Program-made: the position numbers and the translations under genes
Source of the DNA: Verrucomicrobiota bacterium
GTDB taxonomy: Bacteria > Verrucomicrobiota > Lentisphaeria > Oligosphaerales > Oligosphaeraceae
Direction: 5' to 3'
Assembly (NCBI GenBank): GCA_019136135.1
Contig: JAGVUR010000209.1
Span: 1-64,000 of the forward strand
Length of the DNA: 64,000 bases
In this document: piece by piece, positions 54,521-62,940 of the stretch
Layout: each line of letters begins with the position of its first letter
Position numbering within the stretch: position 1 is the first letter of the stretch
The notes under the pieces: model-generated
What the model was told of the DNA's origin: nothing
The model's database searches: none
Seen by the model: only the letters and a program-made list of their open reading frames with translations

Positions 54521-55924
54521 ATGAAGGTAGCGATAATTGGCGCTGGCAGTTTGGTATTTTGCAAGACGTTGATGCTTGATACGATGCAGATACCAGGGAT
54601 TGGTCATGTCGAGTTCACATTGATGGCTCCAAGCACCCGGAACACATCCTGCGTAAAACGGTTTGCGGATCAAGTCATTGCGAAGTACAAGATTGATGCG
54701 GAAGTTAAGATAACGACGTCGCGTGAAGAGGCGCTTGATGGTGCGGACTATGTTATCGCGACGTTGAAGATCGGGGGGCTGAGAGCCTATGAATACGATG
54801 TTGAAATTCCACTCAAGTACGGGGTTGACCAATGCATTGGCGACACGCTTGCGCCTGGCGGGATCTTCCGTTCGTTGCGTACGATTCCGGTGATGCGTGC
54901 GTTGGCGGAGGATATGCGTCGGCTTTGCCCGGATGCGATTTTGCTGAACTACGTCAATCCGATGGCTACGGTATGCTGGAGCATGTTTGACAGCGGCATC
55001 CAGCTGGTCGGTCTTTGCCATGGGGTTCAGACGACGATGTTGCTGGTTTCTGGCTATCTGGGAATTCCCCAGGATGAGATTGATTTCACTTGCGCCGGCA
55101 TCAACCACATGGGGTGGTTTACCCGATTGGAGCACAAGAAGCAGGATCTCTATCCCCGGTTGCGCAAGCTTTTCGAGGCGCCCGAGTACTATTGCAACGA
55201 AAAGGTACGCGGCGAGGTATTCCGCCAGTTCGGGTACTTCATGACCGAATCCACGGGGCATCTGTCTGAATACCTGCCTTATTTCAGGAAAAACGAGTTG
55301 GGCATGGACACCTATTGCGACGAACCCGACTTCGGCGGGGAGACGGCGGCGTGCGTCAAGTGGTCGCGCATCCTGGAAGCCAAGTACAAAAACGTTGATA
55401 TGCTTGCGAACGAACCGATTGAATTGCCGCCACGAAGCATCGAGTACGGTTCGTACATCATCGAGGCAGTGGAATGCAATCGGATGTTCAAGTTCAACGG
55501 AAACCTGAAAAACAATGGAATGATTCAAAACCTGCCCGATGATTGCTGCGCGGAAATGCCCGTGATAGCGGATGGGACGGGATTGCATCCTACCTTCGTT
55601 GGGCGTTTGCCCGAACAATGCGCTGCGTTGAATCTGACCAATGTCAATGTCCAACGGCTGACCGTTGAAGCGGCAATCACAGGGAATCCGGAAGCCGTGG
55701 TATGGGCGTTAGCGCTGGATCCTCTGACCTCTGCAAAGCTCACATTGGCGGAGATCCGGGAATTGGCGACGGAAATGCTGCTTGCCGAAGCGGAGTGGTT
55801 GCCTCAGTTCAAGGGACGCTTGCCACGCTCGACACCGAAGGTGGTGGAACCGGCGGGCACGGTTCGAGTCGATGTTCCGATGGATCCTGCGCTTGCGATC
55901 AGCGTCAGGTTTGGTCAGTTGTAA
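54521..55924 (+). CDS. Glycoside hydrolase family 4 (NAD-dependent alpha-galactosidase-type)
   Basis: 467 aa. Rossmann motif IIGAGSLVF (about 5-13), the metal-binding C-H of LCHGVQ (about 166-171), AGINHMGWF (about 201-209) and the late GDTLAPGG...NPMATV block are hallmarks of GH4. The enzyme needs NAD and Mn2+ and works by oxidation-elimination in the cytoplasm, so no signal peptide is expected, and none is seen. Alpha-galactosidase is the best guess; alpha-glucuronidase is possible given the neighbours. The gene is followed after 9 nt by the DUF4838 gene. An open frame on the other strand (54476-55654) is a shadow. Confidence 0.9.
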   Translation: MKVAIIGAGSLVFCKTLMLDTMQIPGIGHVEFTLMAPSTRNTSCVKRFADQVIAKYKIDAEVKITTSREEALDGADYVIATLKIGGLRAYEYDVEIPLKYGVDQCIGDTLAPGGIFRSLRTIPVMRALAEDMRRLCPDAILLNYVNPMATVCWSMFDSGIQLVGLCHGVQTTMLLVSGYLGIPQDEIDFTCAGINHMGWFTRLEHKKQDLYPRLRKLFEAPEYYCNEKVRGEVFRQFGYFMTESTGHLSEYLPYFRKNELGMDTYCDEPDFGGETAACVKWSRILEAKYKNVDMLANEPIELPPRSIEYGSYIIEAVECNRMFKFNGNLKNNGMIQNLPDDCCAEMPVIADGTGLHPTFVGRLPEQCAALNLTNVNVQRLTVEAAITGNPEAVVWALALDPLTSAKLTLAEIRELATEMLLAEAEWLPQFKGRLPRSTPKVVEPAGTVRVDVPMDPALAISVRFGQL

Positions 55925-55933
55925 GAGGAGTTT

Positions 55934-58228
55934 ATGGCGATGCGAGTACTGCTTGGTATGATGATGCTGGTGCCCTCGGTTGTTTTTTGTGGCGAGTTGA
56001 CCTTGGTCGAGGATGGCAAGTCGTCCTGGCGGATTGCGTTGCCGAGTTCGGCATCGCTTGTGGAGCAGACTGCGAGCCGCGAGTTGTCGGATCATCTTTT
56101 TCAGGTCACCGGCGCTCGTTTGCCAATTGTCGCCGAGGATGGGAGGGTTGAGCGCACGATATTCATTGGTGCCGTCTCTTCATTGCCCAAGGTTGACGTA
56201 TCACGTCCTGACACGATTGTGATCTTGAGTTCTGGGGATTCGTTGTACTTGATCGGTCATCCCCGTCGCGGTCCGTTGTATGCGGTATATACATTTTTGG
56301 AGGACGTTGTCGGAGTACGTTGGTGGACATCGACGGAATCGACGATTCCCCGTCGTCCGACCCTGAGGATTCCTGCGCAGAAGGTTGTTTATTATCCGAA
56401 GTTGTTGTCTCGTGAGACGTACTATGGCGATGCGTTGGAGGGTGTGTTTTCGGCACGTTTGAAAAACAACGGTCACATGACGAGCGTGACCGAAGCGTAT
56501 GGCGGCCACATGTCGTTGATCGGCTGGTGTCATACCTTTGCGCAATTTTTGCCTGCGGAGAAGTACTTCAATGATCATCCTGATTGGTACCCGTTGATTG
56601 ACGGGCGCCGCCAGGCTGGCGGTCATTTGGACTTTCAGTTGTGCTTGACGAACGAGGAGATGACGCAGGAATTCATCAGGATTTGCCTGGAGAAGATTCG
56701 TGCGAATCGCCAGGCAGGAATCATTTCCGTGTCTCAGAATGACGCTTTTACGCCGAAGGCTTGCCAGTGCGAAAAATGCGTTGCCATCCTCAAGGAAAAT
56801 GGAAACGCCCAATCGGGGCCCTTGATCTATTTTGTCAACAAGGTGGCGGAAGCCGTGGAAAAGGAATTCCCCGAATTCCTAGTGGAGACGCTGGCCTACC
56901 AGCATACGATGACGCCGCCGACCAAGATCCGGCCACGACACAATGTGGTCATCCGATTGTGCACGGCAGTCAATGCGACGCAAAGCATCAGGAATGGTCC
57001 GGACAACAGGCGCATGAAGCAGTTGCTGGAATCCTGGGGCAGGATCGCGCCGAAGTTGTACGTCTGGCATTATCTCGCCAATTTCCACAACTATATGATT
57101 CCATATCCCAACTATCGGCACTTTGACGATGATATCCGCCTGTTTATCGAGAACAATGCCGTTGGCTTGTTTGCGCAAGGGGATAAATTTTGCTCGGCAG
57201 GTGATTTCGTTCGTGCGCGTGCGTGGATATTGGCGCATTTGCAGTGGAATCCAGAGCTGAAGGCGGATGATTTGTACCGGGAATTTTTCCGAGGATACTA
57301 TGGTGCTGCGGGCGACACCTTGCTGTCGTACTTGGAGCTGTTGAGCGGTGCGGCATTGAAGTCTGGGCATCGTTTAAGTACGAGCGGTCGCATTCCTCCT
57401 GTTTGGATGTCAACGGAGGTTTTGCGCGAGGGCTATGCGTTGTTTGATCGTGCGTTGTCTTTGGTGAAGGACGATCCTGTTATCTGGGATCGTGTTCGTC
57501 GCGAACGCATTCCATTGGATGTCGTTGCGGTCAATGTTCACATCAAGTCCTTGCGTCAACTTCGGTTTGAGGGTGCGAAGGAGTCGGGGGTCTTTTTGCT
57601 TCAGGATGCCAAGCAAATGATTGACGACTTGATGGATTTGGTTGCGAAGTGGAAGATCGAGTACATTTCCGAGGGCGGTCGGCTTGGGGGCTACATCAGT
57701 CGCATGTACGACAATTTGTCAAAGGGTCAGCCTATTGCTCCTGCGGAGTGCGAGGGGTTGCCCGAGCATCGATGGGATGCGTTTCAGGAGAATCGCTTTC
57801 GTCTTGCCAGGCCTGGCGAATGGGCGTTCTTGGTTGACGATCCTGCGGCTTCCAATGGGAAAGCCGTTTACATGAAGGGCGATGACAAGGAATGGGCGGT
57901 TCAAGTGCCCTTGATGCAGTATCCGACCAATCGGCCTTGGGTGTTCTACTATGCCGTCCGTTGCGAGGGCAATGCCGATGATGGAGCGGCATTTACCTTT
58001 GGCGTGCATAGCCAGGTGACGGGGGCAAGCCAGGGCACCACCACGCATCTGGTCTCGGAGTGCAAGGGGAAGACCTACAAGCTCTTCAAGTCAAAGCCCA
58101 TTGACTTGAAGGGAGACGAGTACGTCTGGTTTGCGCCGCCGGCTAGACCAAGGGACCAGGTCGATAAAATCTATTTCGACCAGGTCTTCATGATCCAGGA
58201 AGAAATGCCTGTGCCAAAGGAACACTGA
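55934..58228 (+). CDS. DUF4838 secreted glycoside-hydrolase-like protein
   Basis: 764 aa, ATG behind AGAGGAG. Signal peptide 1-20 (ends FCG). Residues 25-130 form a GH67/GH20-type N-terminal beta domain (LSDHLFQVTGARLPIV...LYAVYTFLEDVVGVRWW). Residues 150-460 are the DUF4838 TIM-barrel-like region (ISVSQNDAFTPKACQCEKC, VIRLCTAVNATQSI, YVWHYLANFHNYMIPYPN). A helical part and a C-terminal sugar-binding-like beta domain (about 610-760) follow. Enzymatic activity of DUF4838 is not established. As it shares the GH4 transcript it probably releases the extracellular substrate that GH4 finishes inside. Confidence 0.85.
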   Translation: MAMRVLLGMMMLVPSVVFCGELTLVEDGKSSWRIALPSSASLVEQTASRELSDHLFQVTGARLPIVAEDGRVERTIFIGAVSSLPKVDVSRPDTIVILSSGDSLYLIGHPRRGPLYAVYTFLEDVVGVRWWTSTESTIPRRPTLRIPAQKVVYYPKLLSRETYYGDALEGVFSARLKNNGHMTSVTEAYGGHMSLIGWCHTFAQFLPAEKYFNDHPDWYPLIDGRRQAGGHLDFQLCLTNEEMTQEFIRICLEKIRANRQAGIISVSQNDAFTPKACQCEKCVAILKENGNAQSGPLIYFVNKVAEAVEKEFPEFLVETLAYQHTMTPPTKIRPRHNVVIRLCTAVNATQSIRNGPDNRRMKQLLESWGRIAPKLYVWHYLANFHNYMIPYPNYRHFDDDIRLFIENNAVGLFAQGDKFCSAGDFVRARAWILAHLQWNPELKADDLYREFFRGYYGAAGDTLLSYLELLSGAALKSGHRLSTSGRIPPVWMSTEVLREGYALFDRALSLVKDDPVIWDRVRRERIPLDVVAVNVHIKSLRQLRFEGAKESGVFLLQDAKQMIDDLMDLVAKWKIEYISEGGRLGGYISRMYDNLSKGQPIAPAECEGLPEHRWDAFQENRFRLARPGEWAFLVDDPAASNGKAVYMKGDDKEWAVQVPLMQYPTNRPWVFYYAVRCEGNADDGAAFTFGVHSQVTGASQGTTTHLVSECKGKTYKLFKSKPIDLKGDEYVWFAPPARPRDQVDKIYFDQVFMIQEEMPVPKEH

Positions 58229-58265
58229 GCTTTCGCAAGCAAGTTTTATCGCTGCGTTTGCCCTG

Positions 58266-60344
58266 TTAGTTTGCCGAGAAGAATTTGAACACGCTTGAGT
58301 AGTCGTTTTTGGGGAAATCGACTTTGATTCCGATGTTCATCAGTTCTGCCCCGGTGTATTCGTCATTGTCTTGGTCGCGGTATATTTTGTCAGGGAGGAG
58401 TCCTCTCATTTTGAATCGAGGCATTTGGAGTTTGTCCCAGTGCCTGAGGTCGTTGACGAATGCGAACAATCCGAATTCCGTTCTGTCTCGCTTGACGTAT
58501 TGCCAGATGGTGTAGGGTGTTTGCGTTGCGGATGCGATCCTGTAGACGTAGGCGTCCTGAAGTGCTGGGCGGACGATTTTGAACTCGTCCGTCGCCTTTT
58601 TCAATTGGTCGAGGGTATCCTGCGAGGCTTTAAGTAAGTCGATTCCGAGTGACATCGAGCCTGTCATGCCGAGGTGAATTCTGAATTGCAGCGGAACGTT
58701 TTCATCACGTGCGACGTTTCCCGCGCCGCCTGCGGTTTTTGGTATGAAGAGGCGTGAGAAGCCTTCATGCAGGATCATCACGTCGGCAGGGTGGGCATTG
58801 TCCGATCGGTTGATTCGATCTGCGTACTGCACCATCCCGAAATCGGCTCTTCCTCCACCCGAGGCGCAATTTTCGAAGATGACGTCAGGGTGTGCCTGAT
58901 TGAGATGAGCCCAGATCTTGTACAGGTTTAGTATGTACTTGATTGGCAGCGACTTGTCCGCTCCATATTCTGTGACGTAGCGATTCATGTCCCACTTGAG
59001 GTAATCGAGTTCGAAGTCGTCGATAATCTGATCGAGCCATTGGATTGCCCAATCCCGGACATGGTCCTTTGAGAGGTCGAGGATCAGCTGCGACCGTGAG
59101 AGGGTTTGGTTGCGAGTTGGGTGTTTTATGAACCAATCCGGATGTTGTCTGTAGAGTTCCGAATCCGGGTTTGCCATTTCCGGTTCGACCCATAGTCCGA
59201 AGAGCAGGTTTTTGCCATGGCACTTGTCAGCGATCGGCTTGAGTCCATTTGGGAAGCGCTTCGGATCTGGGATCCAGTCTCCGAGCCCTGCCTTGTCGTT
59301 GACTCGTCCAGGCATCCAGCCATCATCGATGACAAAGAGTTCGGCGCCGACCTGTGCTGCCTTGTCGATGGCAAGCATCAGATTGTTTTCGTCAATCTTG
59401 AACTCGTATGGGTACCAGGAATTGAAGATAATCGGCCTGGTGAGGTATGCTTTTGAGCGTGGTGCAAGGAAATCGAATTGCCAATCGTAGAGGATTTCGG
59501 TCATTCGTTCGAATCCCGCGTTTGAGTAACCGCAGCAGAGTTGCGGCGTGGCGAAAGCTTCGCCAGGATGCAGGATCCAATTGGAATCGAAATCATTGAT
59601 TCCCGCAACGATGCTGACGGATCCTTTGAATTCTTGCTCGACGGTGATCTTGAAGTCGCCGCTCCACTTGAGCGCGGCGAAGAAGACTTGCCCAGTTGTT
59701 TCGGTTGCCTGGGATTCGGGATCGAGCGCAACGAATGGGATGTGTTGGTGTGCGGCGCAGGTGCCGCGATGGTTTTCGAGTACGATCTGCGCTTGCGTCA
59801 GCTTGCATTGCTGTTGCCCAAATTCTGCGCCCCAATTTCCTGCGTAGTGGGTGACTCGGTAGTGGTTTGCGGGCGTGGGGAGGTTGAGCGTGGCGGACTT
59901 GAGGATTTCGAGTGTGATGTCATCGGTCCCCGTGTTTCTGATTACTGCGTGCCTTGCGATCAGGTCGAGTTGTCCGAAGGTTTGGTAGACGAGATCGACT
60001 TCAAGCGGGTAGTTTATGTCTTTGAGTGTGACGGTCAGCGAATTGTCGTCGAGTTTATGGTTTGTTACGGCGAGTCTTGCTCCTCGTCCCTGGTCGCTGA
60101 AGACTGGCAGGATTGCAGGCTGGAAGTAGTCGAAAGGCTCTTGCCCTCGGTATTCCAAGGGCAGTTCGTAGTTTGAGAACATGGTTTTTTGCGTTTGTTG
60201 GAGGAGCCTCTGCAAGCCGTTAGCGTTTGGTAGCTTGTCACCCCAATAGAGATGAATGAGCTTTCCGCCGGCGCCGATGCCGAATGCGTAGCTCATTCGT
60301 TGGGTTTGTATCAGGAATAGGTTGTCTTGGGCGTGGATGCTCAT
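58266..60344 (-). CDS. Glycoside hydrolase family 36 alpha-galactosidase
   Basis: 692 aa, no signal peptide. N-terminal beta-sandwich (about 1-290), TIM barrel (about 300-590) with FVIDDGWM, YLKWDMNR (nucleophile Asp452) and ENCASGGGRAD, then a C-terminal beta domain. The acid/base region reads NRSDNAHPADVM where most GH36 enzymes have WTSDNTDAIDR; the Asp of SDN is kept. Typical GH36 length. Cytoplasmic retaining alpha-galactosidase. It follows the GH29 gene by 35 nt on the same strand. Confidence 0.93.
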   Translation of the reverse strand: MSIHAQDNLFLIQTQRMSYAFGIGAGGKLIHLYWGDKLPNANGLQRLLQQTQKTMFSNYELPLEYRGQEPFDYFQPAILPVFSDQGRGARLAVTNHKLDDNSLTVTLKDINYPLEVDLVYQTFGQLDLIARHAVIRNTGTDDITLEILKSATLNLPTPANHYRVTHYAGNWGAEFGQQQCKLTQAQIVLENHRGTCAAHQHIPFVALDPESQATETTGQVFFAALKWSGDFKITVEQEFKGSVSIVAGINDFDSNWILHPGEAFATPQLCCGYSNAGFERMTEILYDWQFDFLAPRSKAYLTRPIIFNSWYPYEFKIDENNLMLAIDKAAQVGAELFVIDDGWMPGRVNDKAGLGDWIPDPKRFPNGLKPIADKCHGKNLLFGLWVEPEMANPDSELYRQHPDWFIKHPTRNQTLSRSQLILDLSKDHVRDWAIQWLDQIIDDFELDYLKWDMNRYVTEYGADKSLPIKYILNLYKIWAHLNQAHPDVIFENCASGGGRADFGMVQYADRINRSDNAHPADVMILHEGFSRLFIPKTAGGAGNVARDENVPLQFRIHLGMTGSMSLGIDLLKASQDTLDQLKKATDEFKIVRPALQDAYVYRIASATQTPYTIWQYVKRDRTEFGLFAFVNDLRHWDKLQMPRFKMRGLLPDKIYRDQDNDEYTGAELMNIGIKVDFPKNDYSSVFKFFSAN

Positions 60345-60379
60345 GGGATGACCTGTGATTTGCGTGTGAATGAAGTATT

Positions 60380-61348
60380 TTAATTCAATGCCTTGCGCAA
60401 GCGCTTGAATTGCTTGATTTGCTCGGGCATGAAGGTGCCCATCGGGGCGGCGGATTGGGGGCTTGCGTAAATGCCCATGTCAATAGTCACTGGGCATCCG
60501 GCGGCGGTGGTCGCTTTCAGCCAGGGGATCCATTGTTCGTCCTTGAAACGGCAATCGGGTCTGCTCCACATGCTTCCCATGAACGTCAGGATGTGGTTTT
60601 GCGAGCCGTCCGTCCAGCGTCCTTCGACCCTGACCGTAAACGGATCGTTGATTTCGCCGGCCGTGTAGTCTTCGAATTGCGTTGCCCTGACGAGTTTGAC
60701 GCCAGGATTGAATGTGGCTACGGCATTGGGATTGCCTGACTTGACTGCTTGGGAATAAAGCTGTGCGTGCTTGTCGCGGAATCCTATCCATTCATAGCCT
60801 CCGTCAAACCACCATCCATCGACCAGGTCGCCATAATGTTTGGCCCAGTACTCGATGACCTTCGCCCAGTTTTGCGCCCCTGGCATCGTAAAGTGCCTGT
60901 CTGAGTTAGGAGGCGTTGCGGGGAATCCGATTGCTTCTTCTGCGTGGGCATCTCTATTTGCTGGTTGGCAGGGGAGGTAGAGGATGAATTTGATACCGTG
61001 TTTTTTGCACGCCTTGGCGATTTCCATTGGGAGGTCTCGCTTGGAGCAATGTTCGCCAGGCTTATAACCAGTAAGTTCATCAAAGACTGGATTCGGTGCA
61101 TTGTAGTAGCCGGTGTTTTGTCCCAGTGTGAAACCGAAATAATCGGCATTGGCGTCAACCAATTGGTTGATGAGCGCATTGACATCAAATGCATCGATGT
61201 TAGCGAAGTTTTGCGTTCCGGGCAGGAAGTGCATGAATGCTCCGAGTTTGGCTTTTGCCATCCAATCCGTGGCGGGATTGTGGTTGATCTGCCCGGTTGC
61301 CTGGGAGGCGCAGGTGGCGATTAGGGTTGAGATGATCAGGTTGCGCAT
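60380..61348 (-). CDS. Glycoside hydrolase family 29 alpha-L-fucosidase, short secreted form
   Basis: 322 aa from the ATG at 61348 behind AAGGAG. Signal peptide 1-19 (ends ATG-Q). The barrel carries KLGAFMHFLPGTQNF and the nucleophile segment DGWWFDGGYEW with Asp182. It ends right after the barrel, so the usual C-terminal beta domain of GH29 (about 450 aa in total) is missing. It probably removes fucose from exported or host glycans. First of a two-gene unit with GH36. Confidence 0.88.
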   Translation of the reverse strand: MRNLIISTLIATCASQATGQINHNPATDWMAKAKLGAFMHFLPGTQNFANIDAFDVNALINQLVDANADYFGFTLGQNTGYYNAPNPVFDELTGYKPGEHCSKRDLPMEIAKACKKHGIKFILYLPCQPANRDAHAEEAIGFPATPPNSDRHFTMPGAQNWAKVIEYWAKHYGDLVDGWWFDGGYEWIGFRDKHAQLYSQAVKSGNPNAVATFNPGVKLVRATQFEDYTAGEINDPFTVRVEGRWTDGSQNHILTFMGSMWSRPDCRFKDEQWIPWLKATTAAGCPVTIDMGIYASPQSAAPMGTFMPEQIKQFKRLRKALN

Positions 61349-61364
61349 GGGAAATCTCCTTGGT

Positions 61365-61562
61365 TCAATTGACTTGAATGAGTTCGCAAGGCTTGACAAT
61401 CAGTTTGGATTCGACTTCTTTCCTGATGTTTTTTTCCTGTTCTTGGCATGTGGCTTTAGCCAGGCTGAGGATTTCGTTTTCGTACTTGTTTGCTGGGTTG
61501 GCGGGAAAGGCGTCTGTGTTGAAGTAACCAATCGATTTTCGAAAGTTTTCGCAGGATTTCAT
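61365..61562 (-). CDS. Possible small charged protein
   Basis: 65 aa starting MKSCENFRKSIGYFNTDAFP and ending 16 nt before the GH29 start. It is rich in Lys/Glu/Asn with no recognised motif. The ribosome site is weak (GGGAT). It could be a leader peptide or chance. Confidence 0.3.
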   Translation of the reverse strand: MKSCENFRKSIGYFNTDAFPANPANKYENEILSLAKATCQEQEKNIRKEVESKLIVKPCELIQVN

Positions 61563-61617
61563 TATCCCATTACATAATGGTCGCGCTATCAACTGCCAAG
61601 TGCGGGAATCGTTTTCG

Positions 61618-61998
61618 TCATTTATCGGCGGGTGGGGCAGGGCAGTAGAGTTCGAAGAGCATTCTGATTGCTTCGCCGTGCTCGGGCTTGTCGGAGTAGC
61701 GATTGATCAGTTCACTTCGGTAGTCGTAATCAGTAATTGGCGTCAGGCCGGTTATTTCCTCATTGTTTTGGCTTTTCTCGACAGCTTCGAGGTTGGCCTT
61801 GGTGTTTTCGTCGTCGGGGAACACTTCCAGCGCCGCACGCAATTCCCGGATGGCGTCGTCCCTGCGTCCCAGGTAGGCATAGCAGAGACCGAGGGCGGCG
61901 CGGCATCGCGCCTTGTCGGGTTCTTCCTCCAGCATTTTCAGGAAGGCGTCGGCGGCGCGCTGTGGCTCCTTTGGCGTTATTTTCTCGTAGTATATCAT
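61618..61998 (-). pseudogene. TPR tail, in frame with the zinc-ribbon gene but after a TAG stop
   Basis: 126 codons. Two TPR-type helix pairs (PQRAADAFLKMLEEEPDKARCRAALGLCYAYLGRRDDAIRELRAALEVFPDD, about 12-63) and a helical tail. It begins with ATG immediately after, and in the same frame as, the TAG that ends the 61999-62616 frame. No ribosome site of its own is visible (upstream sequence AATCAGTAG). So this is either the 3' half of a gene broken by one nonsense mutation, or a natural stop-readthrough or reinitiation product. Confidence 0.75.
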
Positions 61999-62616
61999 CT
62001 ACTGATTGCGGATCATTGCTTCCTTGAGGGGGAAGAGTGCGCCGCTTTCATCGTACATCTCAGCCAGTTCAAGCAATCGGTCTTTGGCCTTGATATGGAG
62101 GTCATAGTTTGGCGGCGTCAGATTCACCACAATCTGCAAGGCGTCATAAGCGAAGGCGAGGTATCCCAACTCAAGCAACGCGCTGGACAGGTTGTACCAG
62201 GCGTAGAAAAAAAACGGGTAAAGCCAGATGGCGTCAAGAAGGTCCTCTATGACTTCTTCGTCATCTTGATAATACATGGAATTGATGACGCCCCGAGCGT
62301 AGAGATAGAAGGGGGAGCTGTCATCGGCGTAGGATTCCAGCGCCACCTCCGCTGCATCGAGGTCGCGCGTGAAAGCGAGTTCCTCAAGGATGTCGTGAAT
62401 GGTGTCCATGTGGGTGATATTGATGTTGAAGGGGTGTTTGCCGCTCGTGCGGAAACGGTCTATCATCGCGCGCATGCCGGCGATATAATGCTCGCAATCG
62501 GCGCAGGACGCATCCCGGCGGCTGACGCAGCATTCGGGGCAAATGCCTTTCCCACCCAAGGCGGGGCAAATTCGCTTGCTCTTGCGTTTTTCGCATATTG
62601 AACATGTATTTGACAT
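61999..62616 (-). CDS. Zinc-ribbon plus TPR-like protein, ended by in-frame TAG
   Basis: 205 aa. The N-terminus is a compact cysteine module, CSICEKRKSKRICPALGGKGICPECC...CADC (about 5-42), with seven cysteines that can hold two zinc ions. A helical repeat region (about 60-195, with ALLELGYLAFAYDALQIVVNLTP) looks like degenerate TPRs. The stop is TAG, and the very next in-frame codon begins the 61618-61998 frame. The full-length product would be about 332 aa. No pathway can be assigned. Confidence 0.75.
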   Translation of the reverse strand: MSNTCSICEKRKSKRICPALGGKGICPECCVSRRDASCADCEHYIAGMRAMIDRFRTSGKHPFNINITHMDTIHDILEELAFTRDLDAAEVALESYADDSSPFYLYARGVINSMYYQDDEEVIEDLLDAIWLYPFFFYAWYNLSSALLELGYLAFAYDALQIVVNLTPPNYDLHIKAKDRLLELAEMYDESGALFPLKEAMIRNQ

Positions 62617-62722
62617 GGTTAATTCTTCTTCTTTTGACTGGAGCTATTCAAGTCGCGCTTGTTTTGGATTGCGGGCTTAAACTGCTGGAAAGGCATGGGG
62701 ACTGGCTTTGGGCATACTTTAA

Positions 62723-62910
62723 CATAAAAAAGCAGTTGATGCCATAACGCCAATGATTTTCATGGCGTTTTTGGGGAACAACGAATGGACACGAATAAAC
62801 ACCAATGATTTTGGGTATGGGGTATTCCTAGTCGGACGGGTCGGACAGGTCGGACAGGGTCTGACAGGTCGGACAAAATTACCAGTTGCAGAACAAGACG
62901 GGGTTAGGTG
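62723..62910. repeat. Solo MITE terminus and minisatellite seed
   Basis: CATAAAAAAGCAGTTGA (62723-62739) is the left terminus of the MITE family, without a matching right end nearby. From 62826 an ATTCCTAGTCGGACGGGTCG stretch with about five imperfect GTCGGACNG units matches the flank and unit of the array at 37402, and the CAAAATTACCAGTTGCAGAACAAGAC tail resembles that at 7613-7638. No gene in 62617-62940. Confidence 0.65.
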
Positions 62911-62940
62911 CAGGTGTCCGCGATGTTGATTCACGGCGGC

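Noticed and set aside
54476-55654. 392-codon open frame opposite the GH4 gene
   Set aside because: The plus-strand gene has all GH4 motifs, a near-consensus promoter and coupling to DUF4838. The antisense product resembles no family.
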